DNA from: Clavelina lepadiformis
Taxonomy: Eukaryota > Chordata > Ascidiacea > Aplousobranchia > Clavelinidae
DNA length: 64,000 nucleotides
Assembly (NCBI RefSeq): GCF_947623445.1
Contig: NC_135247.1
Coordinates: 4,466,501 to 4,530,500 of the forward strand
Reading direction: 5' to 3'
Numbering within the stretch: the stretch's first letter is position 1; the number at the start of each line of letters is the position of its first letter. The position numbers and the translations under genes are program-made. Below the pieces are notes generated by a model. The model ran no database searches. It worked only from the letters and a program-made list of their open reading frames with translations, and was not told the origin of the DNA. Below are positions 1 through 13,336 of this stretch, piece by piece.

Positions 1-1148
1 GCACGAAGGTACTGTATCAATGCCCATCTCCGATTATTCCAGTAGCCTATCTTTAAAATAATATCGTGCTAAAGCTATGAATTTTCAAAGTATACGGTAG
101 TCCAGGCTACATACGGCATCGGCGTATCCTACGATGTATAAAGAGTCCTAGCCCGTATAAGTTCTGTATAACATTAGAACTACGCTATTTTTACAAATAT
201 ACCGTACTGGAGACAAGACAATTGTCGATACAACTCCATCACAATTCAGCACCAGTGCACCACTGTTGCGACTGACTGACTGGGTCCCTTAATGGCGGAT
301 TCGCAAAGTTTCAATTTGGCTTCAATTCCAGAAGCGAGTTGAGCGATCTAGTGTTTTATAGGATATCTATGGCAGAAGCATTTTGCTTGGGGGCGTGTAC
401 AGGTGACGCGGGAAGCTCGTGCAAAAATTCTCATAACGTGTTTACTATCTTTCAGGCAGCTTCGAGAAAGGCTGCTCATACTGTATTATCAGCTCACTGA
501 TCCCACGTGGTTGTCCACTGGCTACGTGCTGCATGAAACGTAGGTACATTTGGTGTAAATATTTTATAGCGTATTTATTTTATAGGCGATTTCTCTCCTA
601 AAAGCTATTATTGCCAGGGATAGGTTAGGGTATTAGCTGAATCCGTTGGTTTTGCCTCAAATGCCTTAGTTTGCTAATGATCAGATTAATCTCAAACCTG
701 TAGGGTATATAGTCAAACACAATAAATATATTTTGCATACCGGTACGTGTTGTTTGCAGCTTAAAGCAACTACAAGTAAGCTCGCTTCATTCTATATCAA
801 CCTTTCTTTATTGTTTTATTGCAGATATTAGTTCACCTTTGTGGATTTGCTTTGCTTGAAGCATTGTCTGTTATTAAAGCAGGCATAAGTTTTGAATGAG
901 ATGGAATCTCAACAAGTTGCAATGTTCAAAGACTTTAAAACAATTATATGTCGTTGGCCTAAAACGCTTTAGCAACTAGATCTCAGTGTATCTTGTGCAT
1001 ATCTGGGGACCAACAATACAGCATACATAAATTTTAACTGTTTTAAATTTTATAAAATTACTCCTAACTTGTTTGCCATATCTCAGTAAAAAAACACAGT
1101 AGAAGAAGTTGCAATTGCTTTACATTTCCAATCATCGGCCTCTGGAAC
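1..1148 (+). promoter_or_regulatory. Upstream region / 5' UTR of the IVNS1ABP-like gene
   Basis: No coding region is recognisable here. The stretch lies upstream of the first ATG of the Kelch gene and must hold its promoter and 5' UTR. A pyrimidine-rich acceptor-like site (ttgttttattgcag, ending near 825) and a second AG near 1100 could be 5' UTR splice acceptors or trans-splice acceptors, but nothing in the sequence decides this. Confidence 0.35.
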
Positions 1149-4100
1149 ATGGAGTCATTAAATGATACAGAGTTTTCTGGGGATCAAATTTCAGCAGATG
1201 AAGTTAAATGTGAAATGTTTAAGAAAGAACACCACGATGATTCCATTAAAGAACAGGTTTTGAACAAAGCAAAGAGTTTAGATTTGAATGATTGCAGAAT
1301 GTATAAAGACATTGAAGAAAAAAACGATTTAGTTGAGGTCAACAACCACTTCAATGAAAGTGGTGATGCAAAACTCGAGGGTGCTACTGGCTCTACTGAA
1401 AGTACTTTAATCATTGGAAAGCAGCTGACAGTGCACAAGGAAAGAATGAAAGAAGAAAAATCCAGTAGCGGTGTGCCAAGTGAGGGCAGTTGTGATGAGC
1501 AAACGGATACTGAAAATGACCTCAAAGGTGGACTTAACGAAAATCTAATCATAACTGGAAATGGTGAAGGATTTGAAGTTGAAGAATCTACAGATACAGA
1601 AACTGGTTTGGACTCTGGTGCTCCACTGGACAACCACATTTTGTCGCTTGATGAAGATCTTCACAATGTAAGTGGCAGCCAGAACAGTGATGATGAAGAT
1701 GATATAGCCTCTTCTCAAGGTATGAAAAAATTTTAGAAATGCCATAGTTGTGTTGTCATTGATAGGCGTATATAGATAAGCTACAACTGCTTGACGTACC
1801 ATTGTTAAAATTGCTGCATTGTTATTGTATTAGAATCGATCTTTTATGTATAACTTAATCTTTGTCTTGTGCTGAATGATTGTGCAATAAGGACATTGAA
1901 CATTGAAAAAGCATGTTATATTTATATATATATATATATACATACACGTCTGTAGGAAGTTTTTAGTGAAAATAAAGTTAATATTCAGCATCATTTGTTA
2001 ATTGCAGAAAGAAAATCAAATCGAAGAAAGTCGCATTCGAATGGAACTTTAGAATGGATCGACAACCAACACCAAGGAGATACCATGCATCGCTTTGATG
2101 TCTTTCGTCGGAGCAAACAATTATGTGATCTCGTGATTTTGGTAGGTGCCTAATTTAACAGAAACTTGCTTATTCGTCTCATGAAAAGGTTGACATAACA
2201 ATAGCCTTGTGGTAGTAAAACATGAAGGTTGTGGGCAGAGTAATATCAAGTACCTAGAAGTGTGAAACTATGGAGGTTTACCGGCGCTGATGGTTACTTG
2301 AAAGGAAGTTCTTGAACCTTAAAGCAGACATTATTGATTTTTAAGTGAACTGTTGTATGTTTCATTGAGTTGCTTTGCTTAGTTGTAACAGTACAACATG
2401 TGAACAATTCATGGCTGAACTCTCCATTGTTAAACAAGTCCTTGTTTTTAGTCCTTTCTTCTTGTTCAGTGCTTTTGTGCTAGCTTCCAGTGAGCTTTTA
2501 TTTAGTCTACTTGAAGGTCTATTTATAGGCACATTTACCAAAAAGACAATTGCCAATATTACTGAGCACTATTACTAGAAAGGAAACAACTTAACAGTAG
2601 TTTGAAGCCCTCATAGGTCAAATTAATCCTTGAACTCATGTACTTGAGTGCTCATTATATGTGCTGACAAGACCATGGTTAAAATCTAAGGTTTCTCATT
2701 TACGGGTCTGGAAACTTTCTGGTTCTCATTCCACGCAGTACAAACATGATGATGACTCCATTCTTTGTATTCACACAACACCCACGGAAAAAAAAACTTA
2801 CATCACAGTTTGCTTCATTATAAAGATACACACTCATTGTTTACATTTTTCTATTTGGCGGTTTTGTAATTTGTCATATTTGATGCCATTTTTCCTTTGT
2901 TTGTTTGCACAATTTGATTTATTCATGAAGATGACATTCAAAAACAAAAAATTTTTGCAGGTTGGTGGCCACGAAATTCACTGTCATCGGGTTGTGGTTG
3001 GGGCTGCATCCAGTGCCATCTTTGATGAATTGTCACGTGGGGAACAGGAAGTTGGACCGGTGGCTCGAATACCGTTGGACGTTGCACTTCCTGGCCTGCT
3101 TCCGGATGCGGTTGACATATTAGTAGATTACATGTACACGTCAAAGTAGGTGTTATTTATAAGTTGTTAATGGTTGTTTTAAAGATGCTTTATTTGTTGT
3201 ACTTTTCTCAAATGTTTAAATAAACACAGGTTGTCGATGTCATCTCACCAGCTTATGGCAGTCTATCGTGCTTCTCTTCAGCTCGGAGTGGAACGGGTCA
3301 CGCCATTATGCAGACGATACATCATGAACGACTTAGACGTGGATCAATGTGTTCAGATAAGGCGGTACAATAATTTTCGACACTGATACGCATCAAGTGT
3401 GTTCAATTATATTTCTTTCAAAACTTATGTGGCATGTAATTTTCTCCCACAGACTAGCTCAAAGTAATAGAGATTTTGAGCTGAGGCAATACGTTGATGA
3501 ATTTATTGAGGAAAATTTCGAATCTGTGGCATCCAGCACTGAATTGCTGTCACTTCCACGAATTAAGGTTGGTGCTGTGTGAGTGTGTTGTTTACAGTGT
3601 GTCTGCACTATGTATTGTTTAGATTTATTTCAGGCCTTAAAGGTTACAACACAAAAGAAATGTTTTATCAGTCTGTTTGAAAATAATCTTGCTTCCATTG
3701 AACATTATTACATAAGAGTTAAGTCTCGCTGTAGATATGGGCACTGACTGACTATGTTGTATGGATTTACTGCAGAATCCAGTGTTAATGTGGCCTATTG
3801 AGCAAGCCGTTAAGAGAGTATCATGGTCATACAACTACAACAGAAGGCAATGCCACAAATGATTTTTAATAATTTTTCATAACTGTGTTCACAGATGGAA
3901 GTGGTAGTTTCACCCAACACAAGTATTACCAACCTGCTCTCCGTAAACACAAGAGACGGGATGTTATGTACCATCGCTCTCTCCTGGTTATGTGGCGTTA
4001 TACAACAAAAAGGTGGCAATTACATGGAAGAACTTATCGAACAGGTAATATCTCCCTATGCCCTATGGTGGTGTAATGTGCTGGTCAGTTGATAGCAAAC

Positions 4101-7100
4101 GTTGCACGTTTCGTAATCGTCGAAACCTCATCACGCACAGCTTTATGTGATTCATTAATCGTTACTAGCTTCTGGAAAGCCCAAAGCGCATGTTGATTGA
4201 TTGGCTTGCTATTTTTATACGATGAATATCCGTCGGATGAGCATCTTGGTTGCTAAGTAATTACTATGAATAGATCACTATTATGTAGCCGAGAAGTGAA
4301 TGCAAAGTTCTGATTTTTTTTCAATAAACGTTTTTCTATTTTTTATCTCATTTATATGCAAATGACCCTGAAATGTAAAATTGCATATATATACCTAAGC
4401 ATTATGTGTTAGCGGAATGTTTGCAATATGACTTTTACAGTTAACTTATGTTACAACTTACAATCTGTGCACACTATAACATAGGATTATGTTCATTTGC
4501 ATCATTGAAAATGCCATATACACAACATAAGCAACCGTTGCATCATTTATTGCTTTTTAAGTCAGCTGAGGGCTGTGAAATACTTGCCGTCATCAATATA
4601 CGATACCTTGTGTTTACGTTTGTAAGTTCCGATATCTGCTTTCAAGAATCAAGCTACGTTTTTATAATGCCAACAAAGCCTCAATCGTATGTAGTTGCGT
4701 CATTAAGATGTTGTATTTCTAGTAAGGTTGCCCGGAACAAAGATAATTTAAACGTCATCGTTTTAACTAAGGTTCTTATGAGTGTACAGTGTAATCGTTT
4801 ACTACCTACTTCTTTTTAGTTGTCTTGTGAATATGATTCACTTTTTCCTACGCAATTTTAACGTAACGTTGCTGCACAACAATCACAATGTTCAGCAACC
4901 AAGTCTTTAATTATTACTTCAGTTTTGGCCACGTTAGACGTTTTTCGTTAATTTATAGCTATTTACTATATGTAAAAGATTGTTGGGTAAAAATAGGTGT
5001 TGCTCACAGCATCTAGGAAGTATTTCGTTTCACCGCATACCCCAGTTCCCGACTAACACTTTGAAAAATACAGCCAACGCGTTGTAACTTTGTGTAAATA
5101 ATTCTCACGTTGTCGCAGGCCTTTTGTTATTGAAAAAATACAGCCTAGGTAGCTACCAGTCCATTGTGAGCTTTCTGTTTGTGTGATTTATGACGCACGT
5201 TTAAATTTTAAATAGATCTGTTTCCCAGTGTTTTGTGGCATTTTGTTGTACACGCTTGTCAAAAACCACACGTACCTTTTACAAAACGCCTGTTGCTGGC
5301 CTGTATTATACTACACCGTTAAATCAAAGGACAATCGCATAAGCAGACTATGTGATACATATTTCTTTTATCTTGGGTTGTTTACAGTCTCCATTGTGAA
5401 ACACAATATCGTTTCTCACACAAAACCTTTATAAAAATTACAACTGGCGAAGGAATTCATATTGGTAACCCATACGATTAGATATAGCGTATTTGAACAG
5501 CATCGCTAGCATTGGTGACCTTCGTGGGTTATAACAATGGGCCATGATCCTATCTCGTCCACTGTTTTATTGGTTTTCACAAATCACCTACGTCGCTTTA
5601 TTATTACGTATTCTGTGTCGATGAGCTATCGCCTGTTCAATCGATGGGATATTATTATACGCGCTTGAACCATAGAAAACGCTTCATGTATTGCGATCAG
5701 TCATATAGCTCTGATTCTTTGTAGTATTTTTTGTGTGGAAAAATACTGTCGGCTGTGTGTGGAACACCTCATTTCTATTTTGGTTTAGAACGGATATTGA
5801 AACAAAATGCGGCCACCCGCCTGACCTTATCTGTTTAGGTTTTTTACAGACTCTTCATGCTAGTTCGTTTCATCTTTGTTTTTTTTTAAGTTTTAAAATA
5901 CCTTTCTAGGCTTAACGGATTAATCGCACGCGACCATTGGTAAAGAAAGTTTATTTAATCCACTGTAGACTTGCTGCTGATTGAATTAACATTCCAGTTA
6001 TTATGTATTGGCGCCCTAGATACGGCGAATCGTTTGAAACGTTTAACGAAAACCACAGGTCATATAGTACGCTTTAAAATTTGTTTCTTCAGTCATGATT
6101 TCAACAGTTCTGGCTCACTGGAGACCTAATACAAATTTTTGCATAAGGACGAAGTTAATACCACAGGAAAAAGGCCGTTGACTAATTGGTTAAAAATCAA
6201 CTAAATACCGAATCTGAAAGTTAACCCTGATTAAAGTCTTACCTTATTTGGCTGGCCTTATTCTAATCAACAACATTAATTTTTTTGTTTCCAGATCCAG
6301 CGCGTCCCTTTGGAAGATTTGAACAACGCACCGTCTTCTTTAAGCAACTGCAACTGGAGGCAAGATGAGCACAAAGCAGAAAACGGAGGTAAATTTCATA
6401 ATCGTGATTTTCATGCGAGTTCGCATCTTGAAGCTTTCACTAAATTTTCGTTTGTGCCAAACTCGCATCGGTAAATAAGTAAATAGGGACCTGAAAAAAC
6501 GATTAACAATAGTCACGTTGTGTTAACAGCCCGGAACAACGGATCTTTCTCCAGCATTCGCTTGTCGCGATCCTCATCCATGGACTCTCTGAACTCGTCC
6601 GAATCGGGAGAAAGCTCTGGTCACATCCGATGTTGTCCAGAAGGAGAATGGAAGGTGATCGCCTCAACACAAAGTCAAGGAACAGGTCAATATTCCACTA
6701 CATTTTTGTTAAAGTATCTATTTCTATTATACTGTTCATTGGGATTGCAACAGAAGGTGTGAATTCAACTTTCCATATTACAGCAGCCCACTTTGTGCAA
6801 TTTATCACTTGTTTTCAGGGAATAAGTTTTGCAGTAGGTGATATGGTGGCACCACTCAAATGGAAGTCTGGCGACGACTGCCCTTACAATTGTTTTGTTG
6901 TTTTATTGCAGAGCACATGATTGCGTTATGTTGTCTCGGAGATCTTCTGTGCGCGCTTTCAATTCGACTGCCATCTACGTCACTGCAAAACGGGGACCTC
7001 GCTAAGTAAGTGCATTCAGGGATTAAATTTGTAATGCATGTGTCATATATCAGCTGAATATTTCGTGTAATCTCAAAGCATGTGACTCTGTTTGTGGACT

Positions 7101-10100
7101 AAATGAGCATAGTCGGCATTTTTTGGAAGAATGGACAAAGAATCTGAAAATACCCGACATATTTTGCTCCGATATATGTCGATAATGATTTTAGAAACTA
7201 ACAACACACAACAAATCTGCATGCATATACACACTGCGATTAGGCCAGTTTGACGTCATAGTGATGTAATCAAATACCTGTGAAACCGCGTGGTTCGATA
7301 TAAAATGCTAAACCGCCCCCCTGTGCATTGTGGAAACTGCGTAGTAATATTTCCTTCATTGAAGCTAATCGTCGAGCTTCTAATTTTCTCTTGCAAGCAG
7401 ATAAAGAAATTTCTCTGGTTTGCATTAACATTTTTTACAAGCAGCTAATACCGGCGAAATTAACTGATAGTTTCAGTCTAACGTAGCAGATTTTTGCTGG
7501 AAATGCGCTCAGTACTTTTACATGTGACCATATTAAATAATAATAATTAATTGATGTCAGCTTACACTACGCTCTTTCTAAGTGTTTTCTTACGGAATGC
7601 ACCATCGCCAGTCACTACTTCATTAAGAGTGATGTCTTGTGTTTTAAGTTTGGAGCAAAATGGCTTCCAGCACAACTTCCAGAGCTCATCCGCAAGTTCA
7701 TCCACGTCTTGCTCCTCATCTATCGGATCCGTGAACGCAGTTGCTCCTCTTCATCAAGCGAGATGCGCCGCCGGAGTCGCACAACTTAACGGCAAGCTAT
7801 TGATCGCAGGTACAAAAGATATTAATAGCTTAGTTTATGTGTCCATAAATAGTGTGCTAGCGTGTAATGTTTCATTAACTTTTATCTTAATAGCAATCGT
7901 AACTTTTATGTTGTCTGCGGGCGTCGTAAGCGGATGTTATGCCGAGTTATTCGTGAAATGCGAGCACCCAAAAGAGTTTAAATTTTTACGGCATAAAGGA
8001 AGTCAATGTAAACAAATACACTGTTTATTTGATGTGTATTCTTGTGCGCAGGTGGCTTTAATCAGTCGGAATGTCTTGATTCTGTGGAATCGTTTGATGC
8101 AGTCGCCAATCGTTGGTCGATGATTACGCGTATGAACGAAAAGCGCGCGCGCTTTGCCGTGGGTGTGCTGCGCGGTCATCTGTACGCAGTAGGCGGTTCT
8201 TCCGGGTCACATGATCAGATGTCAGTGGAGCGTTACGACCCTAACAAGGACGTGTGGAATCATGTTCAACCTCTTCTAACAAGCTGCTCGGCTGCCGGGG
8301 TACGCAGCAGAACTTTTTAATGGCTTTTTGCGGTAGATAAGCGCTTGATAGAATTGTTCGTGTTCGTTGTGACATTTTTAAACAATATTTATTCAGCCAC
8401 TATAAGCATTGTAAAGTATTCACCGCAACTTTTGTACGTTGGGTAAATTCTTTGAATTTTTAATCTTTTCACGGCGTTTCCTTGCATTTAAGATGCAAGT
8501 TTTAGCAGCAATGAATCAACCATTAACTCAACAGCGTGTGGAGTGCCAGATAAGTATGTCACAACAGCCCAGTCTAACAAGTCTTTGGTTTAAGGTTGCC
8601 GTGCTCAACGATCGTTTGTACTGTGTTGGCGGGGTACAGCAGAACAGAGGCGTTGTTGGGATAAAAACGTGCCAAGTCTACAACCCTGATGAAAATCAAT
8701 GGAGTCCGATATCTTCGATGCATACTGGTCAGTGGTTTGCTCAGAAGGTTGCGCTAATCGATTTCTAACCATTGTCGATGCTTGCCGTTTCGACCCTGTT
8801 TGACGTATTTTACATCGATTAGGAATGCTTATGTGTGGTTAGTTGGTTACCTTACGTCTGATTACAGACCATTAATCTGTCTTGATATAATTCTATTTAT
8901 ATTATTAAACACTTAACCTTCTGTATGCCAATTTTTTTTTTACTTTTTTCCAAATCTTGCTCGTACATTAAATTGAAATTTTGCTTTCTTTTCGTCTTAC
9001 CACTTTAGGTCGAAGTTCACTTGGAGTCGCTGCCATGGGCGGTTTTCTTTACGCCGTAGCTGGCTCAGATGGGTGGACATGTCTGGCCACTGCCGAGAAG
9101 TACGACCCAGCAAGCAACAGCTGGACATACACTGCCCCTCTAAACGTTCAAAGACGTGGCCTTGGCATGACTGCTCATAACGGTAATTATCACTATTTAC
9201 AGTAACTACAGTTGGCAGCAGTTTTCACCAGCAGATAGCTTTGTGTGTTTTTATCACTCCTTTTTGCAGGAATGAGTAGCAGTTGTTTGTCGTTTTTAGC
9301 TTTAGGAAAACCCTTATCACCTGCCTACGCATTTTTCACATTAATTTCCTATTTTGTATGGTCATGAGCAATTTTTCAGCCAAAGGCATGCTTACTTCAG
9401 GTTTTTCTATTGCTAGCGCACACGCAGCCATCAGGCTTTCCTGTGGTTTTCCTAAACCATAAAATCATGACCAGTAGTGACAACAACATTCTACCTACGG
9501 GCATAATTAGCTGTATGGTGACTGTTTACGACTAGTTTCTTCGTAATTATTATTTCATAACGATTATTAATATTTTTATGAAAATAAAGTGTTTTCCAAT
9601 TGCATATGGATGCAAAGTTCATTATGCGTGCGATTTCAGGAGAAGCAGAGTCTTGGCAACCAAACACCAGGAGACACTTGGCTACAAAGACTAGAGCAGA
9701 GGAAAGCGTAAACACTTTCAAAAATATTTCACTGAAATCCGCTTTATTTTCAATAGACGCACTTTACTGTGTTGGAGGATTCGATGGTCAAACTTTCCTG
9801 AACTCAGTGGAACGTTACTGCCCAACTGATGGCAACGTCTGGACGCTTATACCCAGCGCATTGACGGTACCTAGAAACAATGTCGGGCTTGTCTCGGTAA
9901 GATTTTATTTCCCTGTTTCTTAGCAACCAAATTAATGGTACCCGAGAGCGGATTAAATTTTAATGATGGTGATGTCTACCGAAGTCTTGAAATCTATAAA
10001 TAATTCAAGTCGTGCGGAAAACCCATAACGTTCTGATTTTACACCTGGTTGATCAATATTAAATTATTTTGACACAAAAGGGAATTAAACCGTTTTTGTT

Positions 10101-10352
10101 TTTTTTGAAAAAAGTTAATCTTGCTTGAAAGTGACTGGACAAATTTACCACTTGGAATATCAAATGACATCATACAGTAGTTGCATAAACTTTCCGTAAT
10201 TGTTCCAGCTCAACAACAACGTCTTTGCGGTCGGAGGCTTCTCAGGCAGACAATTTCTCTCCTCGGTCGAGATCCTCGATGATGGAAATTGCGATTGGCC
10301 GAGTCAGGACTCTCACACTTCTTCAGTTGGAGTCACAAACGAGAGCGACTAA
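1149..10352 (+). CDS. IVNS1ABP: BTB-BACK-Kelch protein, IVNS1ABP (NS1-binding protein) orthologue
   Basis: Fifteen coding exons read as one 877-residue protein: 1149-1719, 2008-2141, 2961-3145, 3230-3364, 3453-3567, 3895-4044, 6295-6388, 6530-6685, 6912-7005, 7649-7809, 8052-8299, 8595-8727, 9009-9182, 9757-9896, 10209-10352. All junctions are GT-AG and in phase. Order: an acidic Ser/Glu/Asp-rich N-terminus (about 190 residues in exon 1), BTB (VGGHEIHCHRVVVGA), BACK (LPRIKMEVVV), a Ser-rich linker, an EWKVIAS segment typical of NS1BP, then six Kelch blades (LYAVGGSSG, LYCVGGVQQ, LYAVAGSDGW, LYCVGGFDG, VFAVGGFSG). Family proteins are Cullin-3 adaptors and, in vertebrates, act in nuclear RNA processing and actin stability. 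The EWK segment and the blade pattern favour IVNS1ABP over other KLHL proteins. The long acidic N-terminal extension is absent from vertebrate NS1BP. The start is the first ATG of exon 1; an internal ATG at the exon-2 BTB boundary could also serve. Confidence 0.9.
1922..1941. repeat. (TA)n microsatellite
   Basis: A short alternating TA run in intron 1 of the Kelch gene. Confidence 0.8.
4045..6294 (+). other. Large intron 6 of the IVNS1ABP-like gene
   Basis: About 2.25 kb between the BACK exon and the linker exon. It is AT-rich. Its longest open stretch (4448-4819) has no recognisable domain or splice-consistent continuation. I see no repeat with clear ends. Confidence 0.6.
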
Positions 10353-12803
10353 ACTTTAGAGTCGCTTCCGTTATCTCCGTAGATGACTATGCTGATCACA
10401 ATCCGTTGAAATTCTGTTTCAAACGACTCTCGTTTTCATCTAATGCCCACCACACATGCATCGAAACTATTTTAGCTTCTTGTTCACCGGTAGGAGCTCA
10501 TCTGTGTTTTTGCAGAAAACCACCTCAGATCCGACTAGTTACGAGTAGACTTTCCACTTCATTTTTTGTACACGCGTTGGTGTGATCCTTGGTATAGAGT
10601 GCTTCAGCAAATGCTTGTTTTCATTTTGTGCCATTTATTTAGGTGATTCCCCGTTCCGTTTTTACATCTCCATCTTCGTTGGGTCTTGAAATTTGTAGTG
10701 TGCTGTGTTTGCCGAGTAGTTTTGAATGAACTACCGTTAGTCTTGACGAGGTTTGTTTTGAAAACCTGATCACGATTTTTCAACTCCGTGTTTCATCAAT
10801 ACTTCCAGGATATTCTGCTTTACTGGCTAAATTACTAAAACAAGGTCCAAAACCTGTGAAGCGCCTGTAGTGGCGTAATATGCGCAAATAACTTTTCTCT
10901 GGAGCTGAATGTAATGTCTGGACTTGCGTACCAAACCCCTTCGTTAAACATGATAATTTCAAACCATTTCACTGTGAGTCATGTTAGACGACTAACGGTC
11001 GCTAGAATTCGTGGTACACACGTTAAAAGTATTTCAGTTTTCCTTGAGACAAAATGGCTCTTGTGTTGGTAGTTACACCTCAATTAATGATAAAGGCTGT
11101 GAGTTTATTATTTCTGTGAATGTGTTGTATGGTATGCCCTATAAGAAGGCAGTGACTAAATGTACATGCAAACCAGATTACGTTTTACCTATACGTCGTC
11201 TATATAAATTTATTGATAAAACGAGCAAGCCATAATGATGACACAATGTTTAACCGTATATATCTTGCAATCACAAAACTACAACTTTTAATTGATGTTC
11301 TAAGATTTGTCTCGTGTGTCAGCAATGGTTGTCGTACTATTGTATAGCTGTTTGTGGTCTCCGTAGGTTACAGCTATGTCATTTCGTTACATCATGTTTG
11401 TGTGCACGTTTTATCAGGTAGTTTCAGTTACATCCACACATTTCGTCGATAGTCGGATTTATTGCGTTTAATGACTGAATTCAAGCTGTAATTTTTTGGA
11501 GAGTTGCTTTGGTTTTTAAGCTTGACTTCTCTTCCATCAGATAACTGTTTTGCATCATCTTTATTGCATGTGGAATTGTTTTTGCTCTTGGTGTTTATCC
11601 GCTTAAGTTGTTTTCACGCTTAATACGTCATTGATTTGAATACATCGCTGGTTTGCGAAGCCATTAATTTAGTCAGAATCTCGAAAAATTTAGTTTTGAA
11701 GACTGCTGACATGTAGATAACTATTTCGACAAATTTCACGTAAACCTTCTGCTCACGGCTGCTTAAAACTATGTTTTTATTGTGTGCGAAGTGCATTTAC
11801 CAGGTTGCTTTTAAGCAATGTAAGATAAGATTACAGTAGACGATGTTTTGACACTGGTACCTGTACTTTAACAAAGTTACTCAGTTCTATTTCGATATGA
11901 AATTTTGTTTTCTCGCAAACAACAGTTGCGTGAATATTTGTGATTTTTCCCCGTTGTGCTTGTCCATATAATGACACAAATAAATTTAATGCGTTTTGTT
12001 TTGAGAAGGTTGTTCTACTCAGGGTGCGTGAAGCATTAGCTTATGAAGAATGGATCTGAACCAGTTGAAGTTTAACATTCAGTTGTAACTGCTATTTATT
12101 GCGCTCCTTCAAAACAACTTTTAATGCAAACATTTGTTCCTAACAAGATGTTAAAAGCCTGTCATGTCATGCCACCCATCGTTATTTTCAGGTTAGGTTT
12201 GTCTAGAGTAGATCAGTTCATCAGAGCGTTAACAAGTCTATTTTCTCCCATCAGAGTCACTTCCAATAACGTAAAATTGCACAGTATTGTAATCGTATTA
12301 TGATCATCATAACATGGTTTGTCTCTAACCAAAGTCTTGGTAATCGGTTGTATATGGATTAACAGTCTACCAAAATTTTTGATGCGGTATCACTTCTTCC
12401 CTGCCTACGCTTTTAACCCCAGAGTATAGATGAATTTGAGGGGTAACTGAGTAATAAATAAACATGGACCAATGCCTATCCGTGGGCTTTCATCGTTGCA
12501 CTTTTAGGGTGAGATTCACGTTGCTGATTGCAAGCAAAGTAAACTTTCTCTATTTCCGTGATAATTGATTAGTAGCCTATTGTTCATCTCCTCCTTCTTC
12601 CCAGAAAGGGACGTCGAGCTTGGGACCGTTATCTATAACGTAGTTGCTTTCGCCATCTTTATTTAATGCCTTAACCGTCATTTGAATTACAACGACAGTG
12701 CAGCGTTGTCAAGTATCGAATCGGACAGCCGTATCGCCAAATCGTATAGGCCTACTGCCTTGTTTATTTTTCACCATTAGCTGTGCGAAACGAAAAGTAC
12801 GAT
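10353..12803. other. Intergenic region after the Kelch gene
   Basis: Holds the 3' UTR of the Kelch gene and unassigned AT-rich DNA. No protein family is recognised. A 74-codon open stretch at 11011-11235 shares a weak motif with one at 19224-19484 but shows no coding signature. Confidence 0.5.
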
Positions 12804-13336
12804 GGTAACAGTGGGAGCACGACATATGGCCGCGGGAAAGTGGCCGCGAACAAACTCACCGGGGTCAACTGAACGTGACGTAAATTGACCGCAGACAAAC
12901 TGACTGTGACATAAACTGGCCGGCGATCAAATTAACCGTCGATAAATTGGCCGGCGATCAAATTAACCGGCGACAAATTGGCCGTCAAAAGGTCAAAATT
13001 TTAAACTCGGTAGTATATGATATGTAAAGTAAATATTTGTTTGTAACTATTTCCTTTGTTTTTAACAAAATTGTTTTTCATTTCAATACACATTGAAACG
13101 TTTATTGAAATAAACAGAAGTGACTAGATAGTGAATTAGAATTTTGACCTTTTGACGGCCAATTTGTCGTCGGTTAATTTGATCGCCGGCCAATTTATCG
13201 ACGGTTAATTTGATCGCCGGCCAGTTTATGTCACAGTCAGTTTGTCTGCGGTCAATTTACGTCACGTTCAGTTGACCCCGGTGAGTTTGTTCGCGGCCAC
13301 TTTCCCGCGGCCATATGTCGTGGAACCGGTAACAGT
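12804..13336. mobile_element. Mutator-like (MULE) foldback element, non-autonomous
   Basis: The element spans 12813-13327 and is flanked by a perfect 9-bp direct repeat GGTAACAGT (12804-12812 and 13328-13336). Its two arms, about 190 bp each, are inverted copies of one another: GGGAGCACGACATATGGCC on the left pairs with GGTTCCACGACATATGGCC read from the right end. A spacer of roughly 135 bp separates them. Inside each arm an 18-bp unit (GATCAAATTAACC plus GGCGA) is tandemly repeated with variation. A 9-bp duplication and very long terminal inverted repeats are the hallmarks of Mutator-like elements. There is no transposase, so it would need help in trans. The arms are nearly complementary, so the insertion looks fairly young. 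Confidence 0.85.

Noticed and set aside
1184..1639. 151-codon open frame on the minus strand opposite Kelch exon 1
   Set aside because: It is antisense to an exon that joins in phase to the BTB domain, and it has no recognisable domain; it is a shadow of the acidic coding sequence.
4448..4819. 123-codon open frame in a Kelch-gene intron
   Set aside because: No domain, low-complexity AT-driven composition and no splice-consistent context.
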